Assembly: GCA_002491065.1 (NCBI GenBank)
Contig: DKVF01000054.1
Span: 1-38,766, forward strand
DNA: 38,766 nucleotides
Direction of reading: 5' to 3'
Source: Peptococcaceae bacterium UBA7185
Lineage (GTDB): Bacteria > Bacillota > Peptococcia > Peptococcales > Peptococcaceae
Shown here: positions 8,713 through 17,338 of the stretch, piece by piece
Layout of the letters: every line of letters begins with the position of its first letter
Position numbering within the stretch: the first letter of the stretch is position 1
Position numbers and translations under genes: made by a program
The notes under the pieces: model-generated
Databases searched by the model: none
What the model was told of the DNA's origin: nothing
Seen by the model: the letters and a program-made list of their open reading frames with translations, nothing else

Positions 8713-8971
8713 GTTTTATTGTGATTATATTCTATAATATTTTTTATAGATTGCATAATCCCTATTATGTATTAAGAATTCCGTCATGTAATAACTTTTC
8801 CTTATACAAAATCATTTTTCTGTCGCACACACTTGCTAAAGAATCTACTAAAAACTAAACAGAATAAAAAGATACCAAACCGCAAAGTGCTTATACCGTT
8901 CTCCATAAAAATTTATTTTATTCCGGCCACTGATTTTAACACCTTCTCTTCCCGTTCACTTTTCCGCAAAC
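8713..8971. other. Intergenic region, no gene seen
   Basis: A+T-rich sequence upstream of the phosphodiesterase operon. Besides the candidate -10 at 8724-8729 it holds a second inverted repeat, CTATAA (8732-8737) with TTATAG (8744-8749). The plus-strand reading frame that crosses from here into the hairpin at 8972-9030 looks like random low-complexity sequence, so I do not call it. Confidence 0.5.
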
Positions 8972-9030
8972 AAAAACAGATGGCCTCCCTACCTAGTAAC
9001 TTACTCTGTAGGGGTTTGCCATCTGTTTTT
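8972..9030. terminator. Bidirectional terminator with nested stem
   Basis: A perfect 13-bp inverted repeat (8972-8984 with 9018-9030; arms AAAAACAGATGGC and GCCATCTGTTTTT) gives T runs on both strands. A second 6-bp stem (CCCTAC 8987-8992 with GTAGGG 9008-9013) sits inside it. On the minus strand it ends the long sbcD-sbcC transcript and whatever remains downstream of it. Confidence 0.8.
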
Positions 9031-9100
9031 ATTTATACGCCATGCCGACATATCTTGCATATCGCTTGCGGCACATTTCGTCCTCTATCCATCTTATTTT

Positions 9101-9290
9101 TTAGCTTTTCTTTCTCACAATCAGCATGCCGTCTGCACCCACTACCAGCAATACCAGCATCAATAGGATATTGTTTGTATCGCCGGTCTGTTTTTATACC
9201 GCACCTTCCATCCTTCTACAATCTCATCCACCACCTGAGAGCCGCCCTCTATTTTTTCATTCTGCGCAACAGCGATACGAAATACTGATA
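9101..9290 (-). pseudogene. Remnant of a gene ending in a sortase-type (QTGD) anchor tail
   Basis: Read on the minus strand, 9193-9101 encodes KQTGDTNNILLMLVLLV, then VGADGMLIVRKKS and a stop. This is a sorting-like motif, a hydrophobic helix and a basic tail, as at the C-terminus of many Firmicute surface proteins. It has no start codon and is preceded at once by an in-frame stop. Just upstream, in another frame, about 9290-9185 reads FRIAVAQNEKIEGGSQ and VVDEIVEGWKVRYKN without a start. The pieces look like one surface-protein gene broken by frameshifts. The original function cannot be recovered. Confidence 0.45.
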
Positions 9291-9428
9291 GGTTTTCCTC
9301 CCGCCTGCATAAAAGGATATACTGTTGAGTTCCTCTGCATTGTCACAATAATAGTCGTATCCCCGTTCTAAAATATGTGGTGCGAATAATTTTTCCAGTT
9401 CATTTTTTCTCCTTCTTCCGCAGAACAT
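9249..9428 (-). pseudogene. Truncated SWIM-zinc-finger-like N-terminus overlapping the sbcC stop
   Basis: A 59-codon frame starts at ATG 9428, overlapping the sbcC stop as TGATG, and ends at TAG 9249-9251. Residues 10-34 (ELEKLFAPHILERGYDYYCD, then NAEEL) resemble the N-terminal Phe-x-x-x-Ile-x-x-Arg-Gly-x-x-Tyr-Tyr pattern of SWIM zinc-finger proteins, but the Cys-x-Cys...Cys-x-His motif is absent because the frame ends early. After about residue 40 the sequence runs into the broken surface-anchor remnant. A start coupled to sbcC suggests it was once a complete downstream gene of the sbcDC operon. It could still be translated as a 59-residue protein. Confidence 0.5.
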
Positions 9429-12124
9429 CAGGCTTCTCGCAGCTGAAAATAAGCGTTGCTGCCCTTCTCGCTACTCTCCACGACCAGCCATGCAGGGATT
9501 TGCTCTTTTAATTCTGCCACATGGGAAATGACGCCTACCAGCCGTCCATGCTGCTGCAATTCCAAAAGACAGCCGATGGTGTTTTCCAAAGAATCATGGT
9601 CTAAGGTCCCAAATCCTTCGTCAATAAAAATGGTATTTAGCTCTATCCCTCCGCTGGTACTCTGCACCACATCCGACAAACCCAACGCCAAGGCTAATGA
9701 CGCTTTGAAGCCTTCCCCGCCTGACAGAGAGGATACGGCGCGGGAGCGGCCTGTAAAATTATCCATGATATCCAAATCCAATCCTGCTGCTTTGCGCTTA
9801 TCCTCCGCTTCGCAATGCCGCAGAAAATAATACCTGCCGCCTGTCATCTTCAGCAACCGCCGATTGGCCTGCTCCAATACTTGCAGAAAATAAGTGACCA
9901 GGACATAAGTTTCAAAGGACATGCGCCAGTCATTTTCTCCGTTGGCCAATTTAGCCAGACGCTGTACCATAGCATATTGCTGCGCTAAATCCTGCATTGC
10001 AGTCACGGCAGCCTTTCCCTCCGCCAAAATTTGACCGTCCTGCTCCTGCTCCAAGGATAATTTTTGATACGCTTTTGTCCCGTTTTCTATCTCGCCGGAT
10101 AGTTTTTTCAGTTGACTTTGCAGTTTTTCTATTTCAACAGGCTGCTTTCCTCGCAACGCCAATTCATATGCTGCGATTTCCTCCGCTACGGTCTTCACGG
10201 CAGCATTATAATTGCTGCACTGCTCCCGCAGGCTTGCCACTTGCTCCATGGATTGCCGCGCCCGCTGATATGCGTTCTCGCTGGGGAAATGTTTCTGCCA
10301 CGCTTCCTGCCATAATTCTCGCTGCCCTTTCAACTGTTCCTGCATTTGTGCCAGATGCTGCTCGGAAGCCTTCAGCCCTCCTGCCAGGGTATGATATTCT
10401 CGCTGCACCTGCTCTATTTGCTGCCGCAACTGCACGATTTGTACTTTCCAATCGTCAGGCAACGCGTTCCAGCCCAATATTTGCAGATACTGCTGCTGTT
10501 CCTTCTGCCTTTCTTCTATTTGCGCCTTCAGCGCAATGCCTTCGTCATAAATTTCTTTCTTGCGCTCCATCCACTCCGCAGTGGAATGATGGCCCAATTC
10601 TTCTTCCAGTGTTTGCTGCCGTTGCTCCATCTGTCCCTTTACAATAGATGCGTCACTTAAGCTTTCTTGATACTGCTTACGCAGCACTTCCAGCTTATCC
10701 TCTGCCTGTTGGAGCACACTATCTGCCACGCCAATGCCACATTCTTTATTCAGTGCAGGATGATGGGTGGCACCGCATACAGGACATGGCATCCCTTCTT
10801 GTAAATCAGCCGCCAGGGAAGCACCCAAAAATTGACGCTGTTTTTGGCGCAGTTGATTGATATACTGCTGCTGTGTTTCCACTGCCTGCTGCTGTGCTTG
10901 CAAGCCCCTTTGCTTTTCCTGGAACTCTTTCCGTGCCTTCAAATAGAGATTGATTTCTTTGAATTGTTTCAACAACGCGTCTTTTTTTTCTTGTGCCGCT
11001 GTCAAGCGTTCCTGCAACTCTGTCAATTGCTCTGCCGCCTGCACCTGCTGTTGATGCTTTTCCTGTTGCTGCTCCATCTGCTGCAATTTTTTTTGCTGCC
11101 GCAGAAAATCTTTCTTTTGCCTGTCCATTTGCTGCTCCTGCTGTTTGCAGTTCTCAGCCAAAGGCTCCAGCCGGCTTGCCTGCTCCGCCCCATCCAGCAA
11201 GCGCTGCTTGTCCTCCATAGCTGACTTTTTCCGCAGCAAATCTTCTTGCCACCGCCGCTTATCAGCCAGCTGAGAAAATTGTTCCTGCAGCTTTCCCGCC
11301 TTTTCCAATTCTCGCTGCAGTCTTTCCTGCTGTGCTGTCCAAACATCGTTTTGTGCTTCCTGCTCCGCCAGTTGTGTACTTCTTTGAGCCAAATGCTGCT
11401 CCAGCACTGTCAGAATATTCTCTGTATTGCCATTCTGAATTGCCTGCTCCAACTCCTGATTCCCATTGAGATGAATCCGCTTAAACTCCAACGCCAACTG
11501 ATTTTTCCGCTCTCTATATTGCCGCTCCAGTTGTCGGCCATGATCAGCCAACTCTTTCTGCAGACGCTCAAACAGCTCTGTCCCGAACAATTGGCGTAAA
11601 ATCTGCTGCTTCTCCCCGGTAGGCGCTGTGAGAAAGCGCCGAAATTCGCCTTGGGGAATCATCACAATTTTGCGAAACTGCTCATAGTCCAAGCCTAAAA
11701 TTTCCTGTATTTTCTCCGCTACCTCATTCAATCGGCTCAGCGGTGCAAACTCTTCATGTCCTATGCAGCGCAGCGTTGCCTCATGCACGCCGTCCTTGAA
11801 GCCCTGTCCCCGCTCCTTGGGTAAGCGCTGTGCCGGTCGGCGGTAAATCTCGTACACTTTATCCCGCACAGCAAAACGAAAGCACACTTCTGTAATTCTT
11901 CGTTCTTCCTCCTGTACAAAATCGCTGCGCAGACCTTTTTCGCTGCGTTCACCGGTAGCCCTTCCGTACAGCGCATAGCACATCCCATCAAAAATTGTAG
12001 TTTTTCCGGCGCCGGTAGGTCCGGCAATGACAAAAATATTATGGTCGCCCAGCTGGGTAAAATCCAATTCTACCCGCTGCGCATAAGGCCCAAAAGCCTG
12101 CATGGATAACTGTAACGGCCGCAT
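9428..12124 (-). CDS. sbcC: SbcC, Rad50-like exonuclease subunit
   Basis: SbcC is the ATPase/coiled-coil subunit of the SbcCD nuclease, which opens hairpins and trims protein-blocked DNA ends. The 898-residue protein has Walker A near the N-terminus (GPTGAGKTTIFDGMCYALYG), long glutamine-rich coiled coils (about 190-440 and 470-720), a zinc hook between them (CPVCGATHHPAL, about residue 445), and a C-terminal ABC signature with Walker B (SSLSGGEGFKASLALALGLS ... IFIDEGFGTLD). Its ATG follows the sbcD TGA directly (TGAATG), so translation is coupled. It is the last intact gene of the DUF445-sbcD-sbcC operon. Confidence 0.97.
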   Translation of the reverse strand: MRPLQLSMQAFGPYAQRVELDFTQLGDHNIFVIAGPTGAGKTTIFDGMCYALYGRATGERSEKGLRSDFVQEEERRITEVCFRFAVRDKVYEIYRRPAQRLPKERGQGFKDGVHEATLRCIGHEEFAPLSRLNEVAEKIQEILGLDYEQFRKIVMIPQGEFRRFLTAPTGEKQQILRQLFGTELFERLQKELADHGRQLERQYRERKNQLALEFKRIHLNGNQELEQAIQNGNTENILTVLEQHLAQRSTQLAEQEAQNDVWTAQQERLQRELEKAGKLQEQFSQLADKRRWQEDLLRKKSAMEDKQRLLDGAEQASRLEPLAENCKQQEQQMDRQKKDFLRQQKKLQQMEQQQEKHQQQVQAAEQLTELQERLTAAQEKKDALLKQFKEINLYLKARKEFQEKQRGLQAQQQAVETQQQYINQLRQKQRQFLGASLAADLQEGMPCPVCGATHHPALNKECGIGVADSVLQQAEDKLEVLRKQYQESLSDASIVKGQMEQRQQTLEEELGHHSTAEWMERKKEIYDEGIALKAQIEERQKEQQQYLQILGWNALPDDWKVQIVQLRQQIEQVQREYHTLAGGLKASEQHLAQMQEQLKGQRELWQEAWQKHFPSENAYQRARQSMEQVASLREQCSNYNAAVKTVAEEIAAYELALRGKQPVEIEKLQSQLKKLSGEIENGTKAYQKLSLEQEQDGQILAEGKAAVTAMQDLAQQYAMVQRLAKLANGENDWRMSFETYVLVTYFLQVLEQANRRLLKMTGGRYYFLRHCEAEDKRKAAGLDLDIMDNFTGRSRAVSSLSGGEGFKASLALALGLSDVVQSTSGGIELNTIFIDEGFGTLDHDSLENTIGCLLELQQHGRLVGVISHVAELKEQIPAWLVVESSEKGSNAYFQLREA

Positions 12125-13285
12125 TCACTCCACCTCCCGCAATGTTTGAAAAGCTGCTCTCAGTACCGACAGTTCTTCCTCTGTGATATCCGCTCCGGTT
12201 ATCTGCCGATAAAAATTGCCAAATAGCTGTTCTGGCGTTTGTCTTTGCAAGTCAATTTTCTCGTAATTCTCCAAAGGCTCAGACAACAATTGGTGCTCCC
12301 GCTCCAAAGTAAGCGTATTGGGATATTTTTCTTTCAATTGCGCCATTGGCTCTAACAATTCTCCGTAATCGGTCAAAATCGCCCGAATATAATCTGCGGC
12401 ATTGGCTGCCTGCACTATATCGTCCTGCAAAAGGTCCTGCAAATTGCCGCGAATGGTGCGCAAATCGTGCAGTGGCGTCAGCGGCAACTGTTTCACCTCA
12501 ATGTCGCCCGCACCGTCCAAATCAATTTGCAGCAAGCCTTTCTGCTGCCGTTCCTCAGAAAAAGAGTATTTGAAAGGGGAACCGGCATAGCGAATCCGTT
12601 CGCTGCCGCTGCGCTGACAGCTATGCAAATGCCCCAACGCCACATAACTAAAGCCGCTCAGTAAGCTGCTGCTCCAAAACTCTGTCCCGCCAATGCTCAA
12701 TTCCCGTTCCGAGTCACAGCGCTCCAAATTTTCTCCGTCGTTGCCAGCCACAACACCGTGAGCCAAAAGCACATGCCGTGTTCCTCCCGTTCGCTCCAGC
12801 TCCAAAGTTTGCAGCAATCGCTCCATGGCCTCTTCATAATTGATTGCTTCTTCCGTTTGCAATATATATTTCAAGATGGCCAAATCTGCATAGGGAAGCT
12901 GGTGGAATACTACCGGCCCCCATTGGTCCAGCAATGTCACCTGCGGCAACGGCAACGTACACCGCCCTGCAATGTAAAAGCCAGCCTGGGACAACAGTCC
13001 CTGGGCAAATCCCAAGCGTTCCCCACTGTCATGATTCCCGCTGATAGCAATCACCGGCACATGACAGCGCAACACCACCTCCGAAAGGAAGCTGTCCAAA
13101 AGCTGTACCGCCTCCACTGCCGGACTGCGCCGGTCATAAATATCTCCTGCCAGCAACAATACGTCCGGCCTTTGCTGCTGAATCAAAGCCACTACCTGCT
13201 GCAACAGATGCCGTTGGTCCGGCAGCAAAGAAACCTGATTCAGCTTTTTTCCAATATGCAAATCCGCCATATGGAAGATGCGCAT
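12125..13285 (-). CDS. sbcD: SbcD, Mre11-like nuclease subunit
   Basis: SbcD is the calcineurin-like nuclease that works with SbcC. Metal-binding motifs are in order: MADLHIGK, LAGDIYDRRSP, ISGNHDSGERL, LLAHGV and LGHLHSCQ. The C-terminal part (after about 280) is the usual capping region. I place the start at ATG 13285, which has GAGGTG six bases upstream and gives the family-like MRIFHMADLHIG; a GTG three codons earlier has no proper ribosome-binding site. The stop is followed at once by the sbcC ATG, and the DUF445 gene ends 28 bases upstream. Confidence 0.96.
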   Translation of the reverse strand: MRIFHMADLHIGKKLNQVSLLPDQRHLLQQVVALIQQQRPDVLLLAGDIYDRRSPAVEAVQLLDSFLSEVVLRCHVPVIAISGNHDSGERLGFAQGLLSQAGFYIAGRCTLPLPQVTLLDQWGPVVFHQLPYADLAILKYILQTEEAINYEEAMERLLQTLELERTGGTRHVLLAHGVVAGNDGENLERCDSERELSIGGTEFWSSSLLSGFSYVALGHLHSCQRSGSERIRYAGSPFKYSFSEERQQKGLLQIDLDGAGDIEVKQLPLTPLHDLRTIRGNLQDLLQDDIVQAANAADYIRAILTDYGELLEPMAQLKEKYPNTLTLEREHQLLSEPLENYEKIDLQRQTPEQLFGNFYRQITGADITEEELSVLRAAFQTLREVE

Positions 13286-13312
13286 CCCAAACACCTCATT
13301 TTCCGCAAAAAT

Positions 13313-16300
13313 TTATAGCAAGTAAAGCAGCATCCCAGGCAGCGCAAATACTGCGCCCAGCCAGCCGCGATTTTCAATATGGGTCAAATATTGACTGGCA
13401 AATCCCCGCACTACCTGTTCCAAATGTGCGCTGTCCATCAAGAGCAATTGTCTTTCTGCCAATTGGGACAGCTCCATCGCTGACAAGAGGTTCTTGCCGT
13501 GGGCTCTGGCCGCAGCAGAGAACGCTTGCAGCAAAACCTCCATCAGCGCCTCTCTGGTCTTGGACGGTAATAGATTGCGCCAGTCAGCAGACAATTGAAT
13601 CAGCAACGTTTCCCCTTCATATTGGCACCAGCGTCGGAAGGATTGGTCTTCCTCCAATCCCTGAAGAGCCTGTCCTAAAACTTCTGTAAACTCCGTCCAA
13701 CACAGCCATTGCTGTGGACGGGTAATGGCCATGTTTTCCTGCAATCTCAGCTGGGCACCGCGCAAATTTTCGGCAAGGGCATCATGCTGCAGGATTTGGG
13801 CCAAGGGCACTGTTCCATGAAAGTCTCTGGTAAGCTGCCCCAAAGTAGTCTTTCCGATGGTTTCCTTATAGAAATCCTGCAAGAGAGGCTGCCAGTGCTG
13901 TACTGCCAAGCTGCTGTTCAGCTTCCACTGAAATCCCAATTGCAGCTGCACCTTCTCCAAAAGCGGCTCTGGATTGAGCCATCTTCCCCAGCTGTTCAGC
14001 GGCTGCTGCGCAAGAATGAGAGTACTTCCCTTGGCAATGTCAGCCACACCCTGATGCACTGCTGGCTGCCGTAAAAGGGTGTATAGCAGTATCCCAATGT
14101 GCTCCTGCTTCATAGGACTCTCCAACAGCGCCGGAAAAATGGCCTGCTGCCAGCAGCGAGCAAGCAGCAGCTGCAAATCCTTACTCTTCAGCGACAAAAA
14201 GATAGGCAGCTTTTGACGTAAAATGCGCGCCACCACCTGGGCGACAATCTCGTCTCCGCCCATCATACTGTAGCCCATCTGCTGCATAAATCCCATCTTG
14301 GAAAGAATGGCACGCTGGACACGTTCCACAATGTCACGCTCTTTTTGCTGGATCAGCTTCAGGCAGGTCTGTTCCACCAGCGCAAACAAGCCGGACAGAT
14401 TCGTTTCCAGCCATGCACCGCTGTGCCTTTCCAGCCATTGCTTCAGTCGTTCTACCGTAAAAAATTGGCTCAGCTGCTGTGCCAGCGCCCCGCCGTGAGC
14501 AGGTTCACTCAACCAGCTGTGCACTCTATCCTGTATAGCTTCCGCATAACTCTGCAGCTTTTCCTGCGTCAACAGCTGCGCCACACTTTTTTCACTGTGC
14601 AGCAGCGTATCAGACCACCGGCACACATTCGGCACACGCTGTCCGCTCAACCATTGCACCCCATACCGCCCAAATTGTTCGTCAGATAAAATCGCGTTCA
14701 GCGTAATCTCGCCATGCAGCTGTCTCTGTAGCCATTGCTCTGCCCACGGCAAAAGATAGTTCTCCAGCTGCACCGTTTTCCAGAGATCATTCCGCAAAAA
14801 GGCAAAGGGCTGGCTGCCCAAATGCAACAGCGCCTCGTCATATTTTGACAGGCTTTGTTTCTCCAGCTGCGCCAAGCAAGCTCGCACAAGCGCTCTGCGT
14901 CTGTGCACCGCCTCGGCCATAAAAGACTGCCAGACTTTTTCATTCTCCGCCAGTTGTTTGATGTTCACTGAGAGAATTTTTTCACTGTATTCCAGCTTCT
15001 GCTGCAAAATCTCCTCATTGAGCACATAGCGCTCCACCAGATTGCCCATACTGTGTGCAAATCGCGCCTTTTGCTTCGGAATCACACCTTGCAGCATTTC
15101 CATACCGCCCACTGGTTCATAAGGCCAGAACAATCCCTTTACTGCCGCACAGTTGGTTCCATAGCCCACTGCGCCAAATAAAAAGGACTTCCCTGCCAGA
15201 GCACCTAAAAGCACTGCAGGTGCAGCGGCGGCAGTTACCGGCAATGCAGCGGACATTGTCGTTCCCACTGTTATACCAGCCACAGCCCCCATTCCAGCAC
15301 CTAGATAGTTCAAAGGCTGCAGCTCCCTGCCCATAAAATCCTCCACCAGCTTGCGCATATCCTCATTGCTCAGCTTCTGAATTTGCCCTTCCGCCAGCTT
15401 ACTCAGGCGTCCTTCCAGCAATTCCACTCCCATTTGTGTCAATTGCTGCACCATTTGCGGCTTTTGTGCCAGCAGCTCTCCCTGCAGCGGTACCAATATC
15501 TGCTCCATCGGGCAGGAAGATGTCCAATGCGCCAGCCATGCTGCACCTTGTTGCCGCAAGGCCTGCTCCAAAGCATGATACAATGGCCGATAGAACGCAT
15601 CGGAGGAAATTTGCGGCAGTGTCTCAGCAAGATGCTTGCATCCCTGCCGGATTGCGCCGTTCACCCAAGCGCGAACCTGTTCATCCTCCCACGGCAGCAA
15701 TTGAGAAGTCGGCACTTGACAAAGCCAATCCCCCTTGTCCTTTAACAGCGCTTCTACGTCTAGCTGCACCATCCCATGCCAGAGTATCTCCGTGAGCCAA
15801 TGCTCTAGTTCTGTTCTTCGTTCCGTCAAATGAAAGGAGCCCGGCTGCCATGCCAATATGGACTGCAGAAAAGTGGCGCTCCGCCCGGAAAGCAGACGCT
15901 GTATATTTTTCGTGAGGAAAAGCTGCACAACCTGTACCAGTTGCCCATTACCGTTCATGCGCTGCACCAAAGCTCCTACAGGATGTATAGTCAGCTGCTC
16001 TTTGATTGTCGCTGTCAGCAAAGCCGCAGCCTCTTTTGTGGTTTGCGGTGTCAGCAGAAATTGCTGCACCAAGTCGCCCAGATTTGTCTCCTGCAAAACC
16101 TGTTCCAGCAAGCTCTCCTTCAACTGCGCCAACAGCATGCCTTTCATGCCGCCCAGCTCCGCTGCTACTTCATCTACTGCCGATTCCAGCATAGCAGCTA
16201 CTGCCTGCTCTTCTCCCTGCAGCCACTCCAACAGGCTTTCCAATATCACGGGCATTTGTTGTTCCAGCAGATGGGCAATACCGGTGAGAAGATCTTCAGG

Positions 16301-17173
16301 AATCAATTCCCCAATGGGCACATCCACCGTTGCCAAAGCCTTCACCAATTCATCGGTAACAACCTTCAGCAATTGCTGCCCTGCTTCACTACCCACAGCC
16401 TCATACAGCAGTCGCGACAGCGTTTCTTCGTCACAATGGAGATATTGCCGCAGCGTATACTGTAGCATCTGTTCATCCAGTTCAGAGAGTACAGAATGGA
16501 GCTGCAATTTTTGAATGGTCTCCAAAAGCAGCGCTTTCAGCTCCGTTTCATGTTGCTGCAACAGTTGAGCCTTCCACCTTTTGCTCTGCTGCGCCGTCTG
16601 CATGACCAAACTGCTGCACAAATCCCAGAGCCCTAATTCCTCCAGAGTTTGTGCGCCCTTCTCCTGCTTCCAGGCATTCAAAAAACATACCGCCAAATCC
16701 TCCTGCTGTACCGTTTCCAAAAGCAGTGCTTCCAGCTGCCCGCTGAACTGTTGACACTGAGCTTCTGTAAAAATCTTTTGCACCGGTAAATAGGTTTTCA
16801 GCCAGAGCAAAATTCTTTCCCGCTCTTGCTCTGCAAATTGTACAACAAGTTGCTGCACCACTGCCAGGCATTTATCGTAGTCCGGCAAATCTCCCAGCGT
16901 TTTGTCGGCAAAGAACTGCGGCAGCGTGCGCAGCCAAAAATCTTCCAAAGCATCATTCAGGGCTTGCTGCATCTGCGACAATTCCAACTGCTGCTTTAAT
17001 ACCGCTCGGGTCAATACCTGTTCTTCCAGCAACTCACCCGCCTCTCTGGCAAAATCGTCCCGCGTATGCTCAATCACACCGCCCGGCTGAAATAAACTGC
17101 GAATTGCCGTGTGATTGGTCACATACCCGGTCAGTGCGCCCAATAAGGTTTCTGTGATCATCTGTGTCAGCAT
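13313..17173 (-). CDS. Giant tandem DUF445 (YheB-like) membrane protein
   Basis: DUF445 proteins are membrane proteins of unknown function, usually near 400 residues, with an N-terminal helix carrying a Gly-x-x-Thr-Asn-x-x-Ala-Ile-x-x-Leu-Phe-x-Pro signature and a C-terminal membrane helix. This one has 1286 residues and two signatures: LLGALTGYVTNHTAIRSLFQ at the start and FLFGAVGYGTNCAAVKGLFW at about 660-685. The second is preceded by small-residue hydrophobic helices (about 620-670). The C-terminus ends in a short hydrophobic helix (LGAVFALPGMLLYLL). The long parts between are glutamine- and leucine-rich and mostly helical. It looks like a duplication/fusion of two units. The gene has its own promoter and leads the sbcD-sbcC operon. 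GGGGG lies 8 bases before the ATG; Met5 is an alternative start. Confidence 0.85.
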   Translation of the reverse strand: MLTQMITETLLGALTGYVTNHTAIRSLFQPGGVIEHTRDDFAREAGELLEEQVLTRAVLKQQLELSQMQQALNDALEDFWLRTLPQFFADKTLGDLPDYDKCLAVVQQLVVQFAEQERERILLWLKTYLPVQKIFTEAQCQQFSGQLEALLLETVQQEDLAVCFLNAWKQEKGAQTLEELGLWDLCSSLVMQTAQQSKRWKAQLLQQHETELKALLLETIQKLQLHSVLSELDEQMLQYTLRQYLHCDEETLSRLLYEAVGSEAGQQLLKVVTDELVKALATVDVPIGELIPEDLLTGIAHLLEQQMPVILESLLEWLQGEEQAVAAMLESAVDEVAAELGGMKGMLLAQLKESLLEQVLQETNLGDLVQQFLLTPQTTKEAAALLTATIKEQLTIHPVGALVQRMNGNGQLVQVVQLFLTKNIQRLLSGRSATFLQSILAWQPGSFHLTERRTELEHWLTEILWHGMVQLDVEALLKDKGDWLCQVPTSQLLPWEDEQVRAWVNGAIRQGCKHLAETLPQISSDAFYRPLYHALEQALRQQGAAWLAHWTSSCPMEQILVPLQGELLAQKPQMVQQLTQMGVELLEGRLSKLAEGQIQKLSNEDMRKLVEDFMGRELQPLNYLGAGMGAVAGITVGTTMSAALPVTAAAAPAVLLGALAGKSFLFGAVGYGTNCAAVKGLFWPYEPVGGMEMLQGVIPKQKARFAHSMGNLVERYVLNEEILQQKLEYSEKILSVNIKQLAENEKVWQSFMAEAVHRRRALVRACLAQLEKQSLSKYDEALLHLGSQPFAFLRNDLWKTVQLENYLLPWAEQWLQRQLHGEITLNAILSDEQFGRYGVQWLSGQRVPNVCRWSDTLLHSEKSVAQLLTQEKLQSYAEAIQDRVHSWLSEPAHGGALAQQLSQFFTVERLKQWLERHSGAWLETNLSGLFALVEQTCLKLIQQKERDIVERVQRAILSKMGFMQQMGYSMMGGDEIVAQVVARILRQKLPIFLSLKSKDLQLLLARCWQQAIFPALLESPMKQEHIGILLYTLLRQPAVHQGVADIAKGSTLILAQQPLNSWGRWLNPEPLLEKVQLQLGFQWKLNSSLAVQHWQPLLQDFYKETIGKTTLGQLTRDFHGTVPLAQILQHDALAENLRGAQLRLQENMAITRPQQWLCWTEFTEVLGQALQGLEEDQSFRRWCQYEGETLLIQLSADWRNLLPSKTREALMEVLLQAFSAAARAHGKNLLSAMELSQLAERQLLLMDSAHLEQVVRGFASQYLTHIENRGWLGAVFALPGMLLYLL

Positions 17174-17223
17174 CCTGTCTGCCCCCGTTACATAACTGAA
17201 ATTTCTGATAAATAGATTGCCTT

Positions 17224-17252
17224 ATTATAGCATATCCCGAACAGAAATACAA
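17224..17252 (-). promoter_or_regulatory. Promoter of the DUF445-sbcD-sbcC operon
   Basis: On the minus strand: -35 TTGTAT (17247-17252), a 17-base spacer, then an extended -10 TGCTATAAT (core 17224-17229). It lies about 50 bases before the DUF445 ATG, and its -35 overlaps the T run of the recX terminator. Confidence 0.7.
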
Positions 17253-17311
17253 AAAGCTGTCCCACTTTTCCTTTCACCATACAGCTTGTAAAAAGGAAAA
17301 GAAGAGACAGC
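17251..17311 (-). terminator. Intrinsic terminator of recA-recX
   Basis: A long two-part stem: GCTGTC (17256-17261) with GACAGC (17306-17311), and CTTTTCCTTT (17265-17274) with AAAGGAAAAG (17292-17301), followed on the minus strand by TTTTT. It lies about 28 bases past the recX stop. Confidence 0.9.
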
Positions 17312-17338
17312 CCATATCTGAGTCCATGCAATCTCTAT

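Noticed and set aside
8833..9288. A 151-codon plus-strand frame
   Set aside because: It runs through the 13-bp terminator hairpin and over the minus-strand gene remnants, and its composition is not protein-like.
9997..10647. A 216-codon plus-strand frame opposite sbcC
   Set aside because: It lies inside the coiled-coil region of sbcC, is low-complexity and has no ribosome-binding site or motif.
15830..16514. Two overlapping plus-strand open frames of more than 200 codons opposite the DUF445 gene
   Set aside because: They are antisense to a gene with clear family signatures, are rich in Ser, Cys, Gln and His as expected for reversed Leu/Gln codons, and lack ribosome-binding sites.
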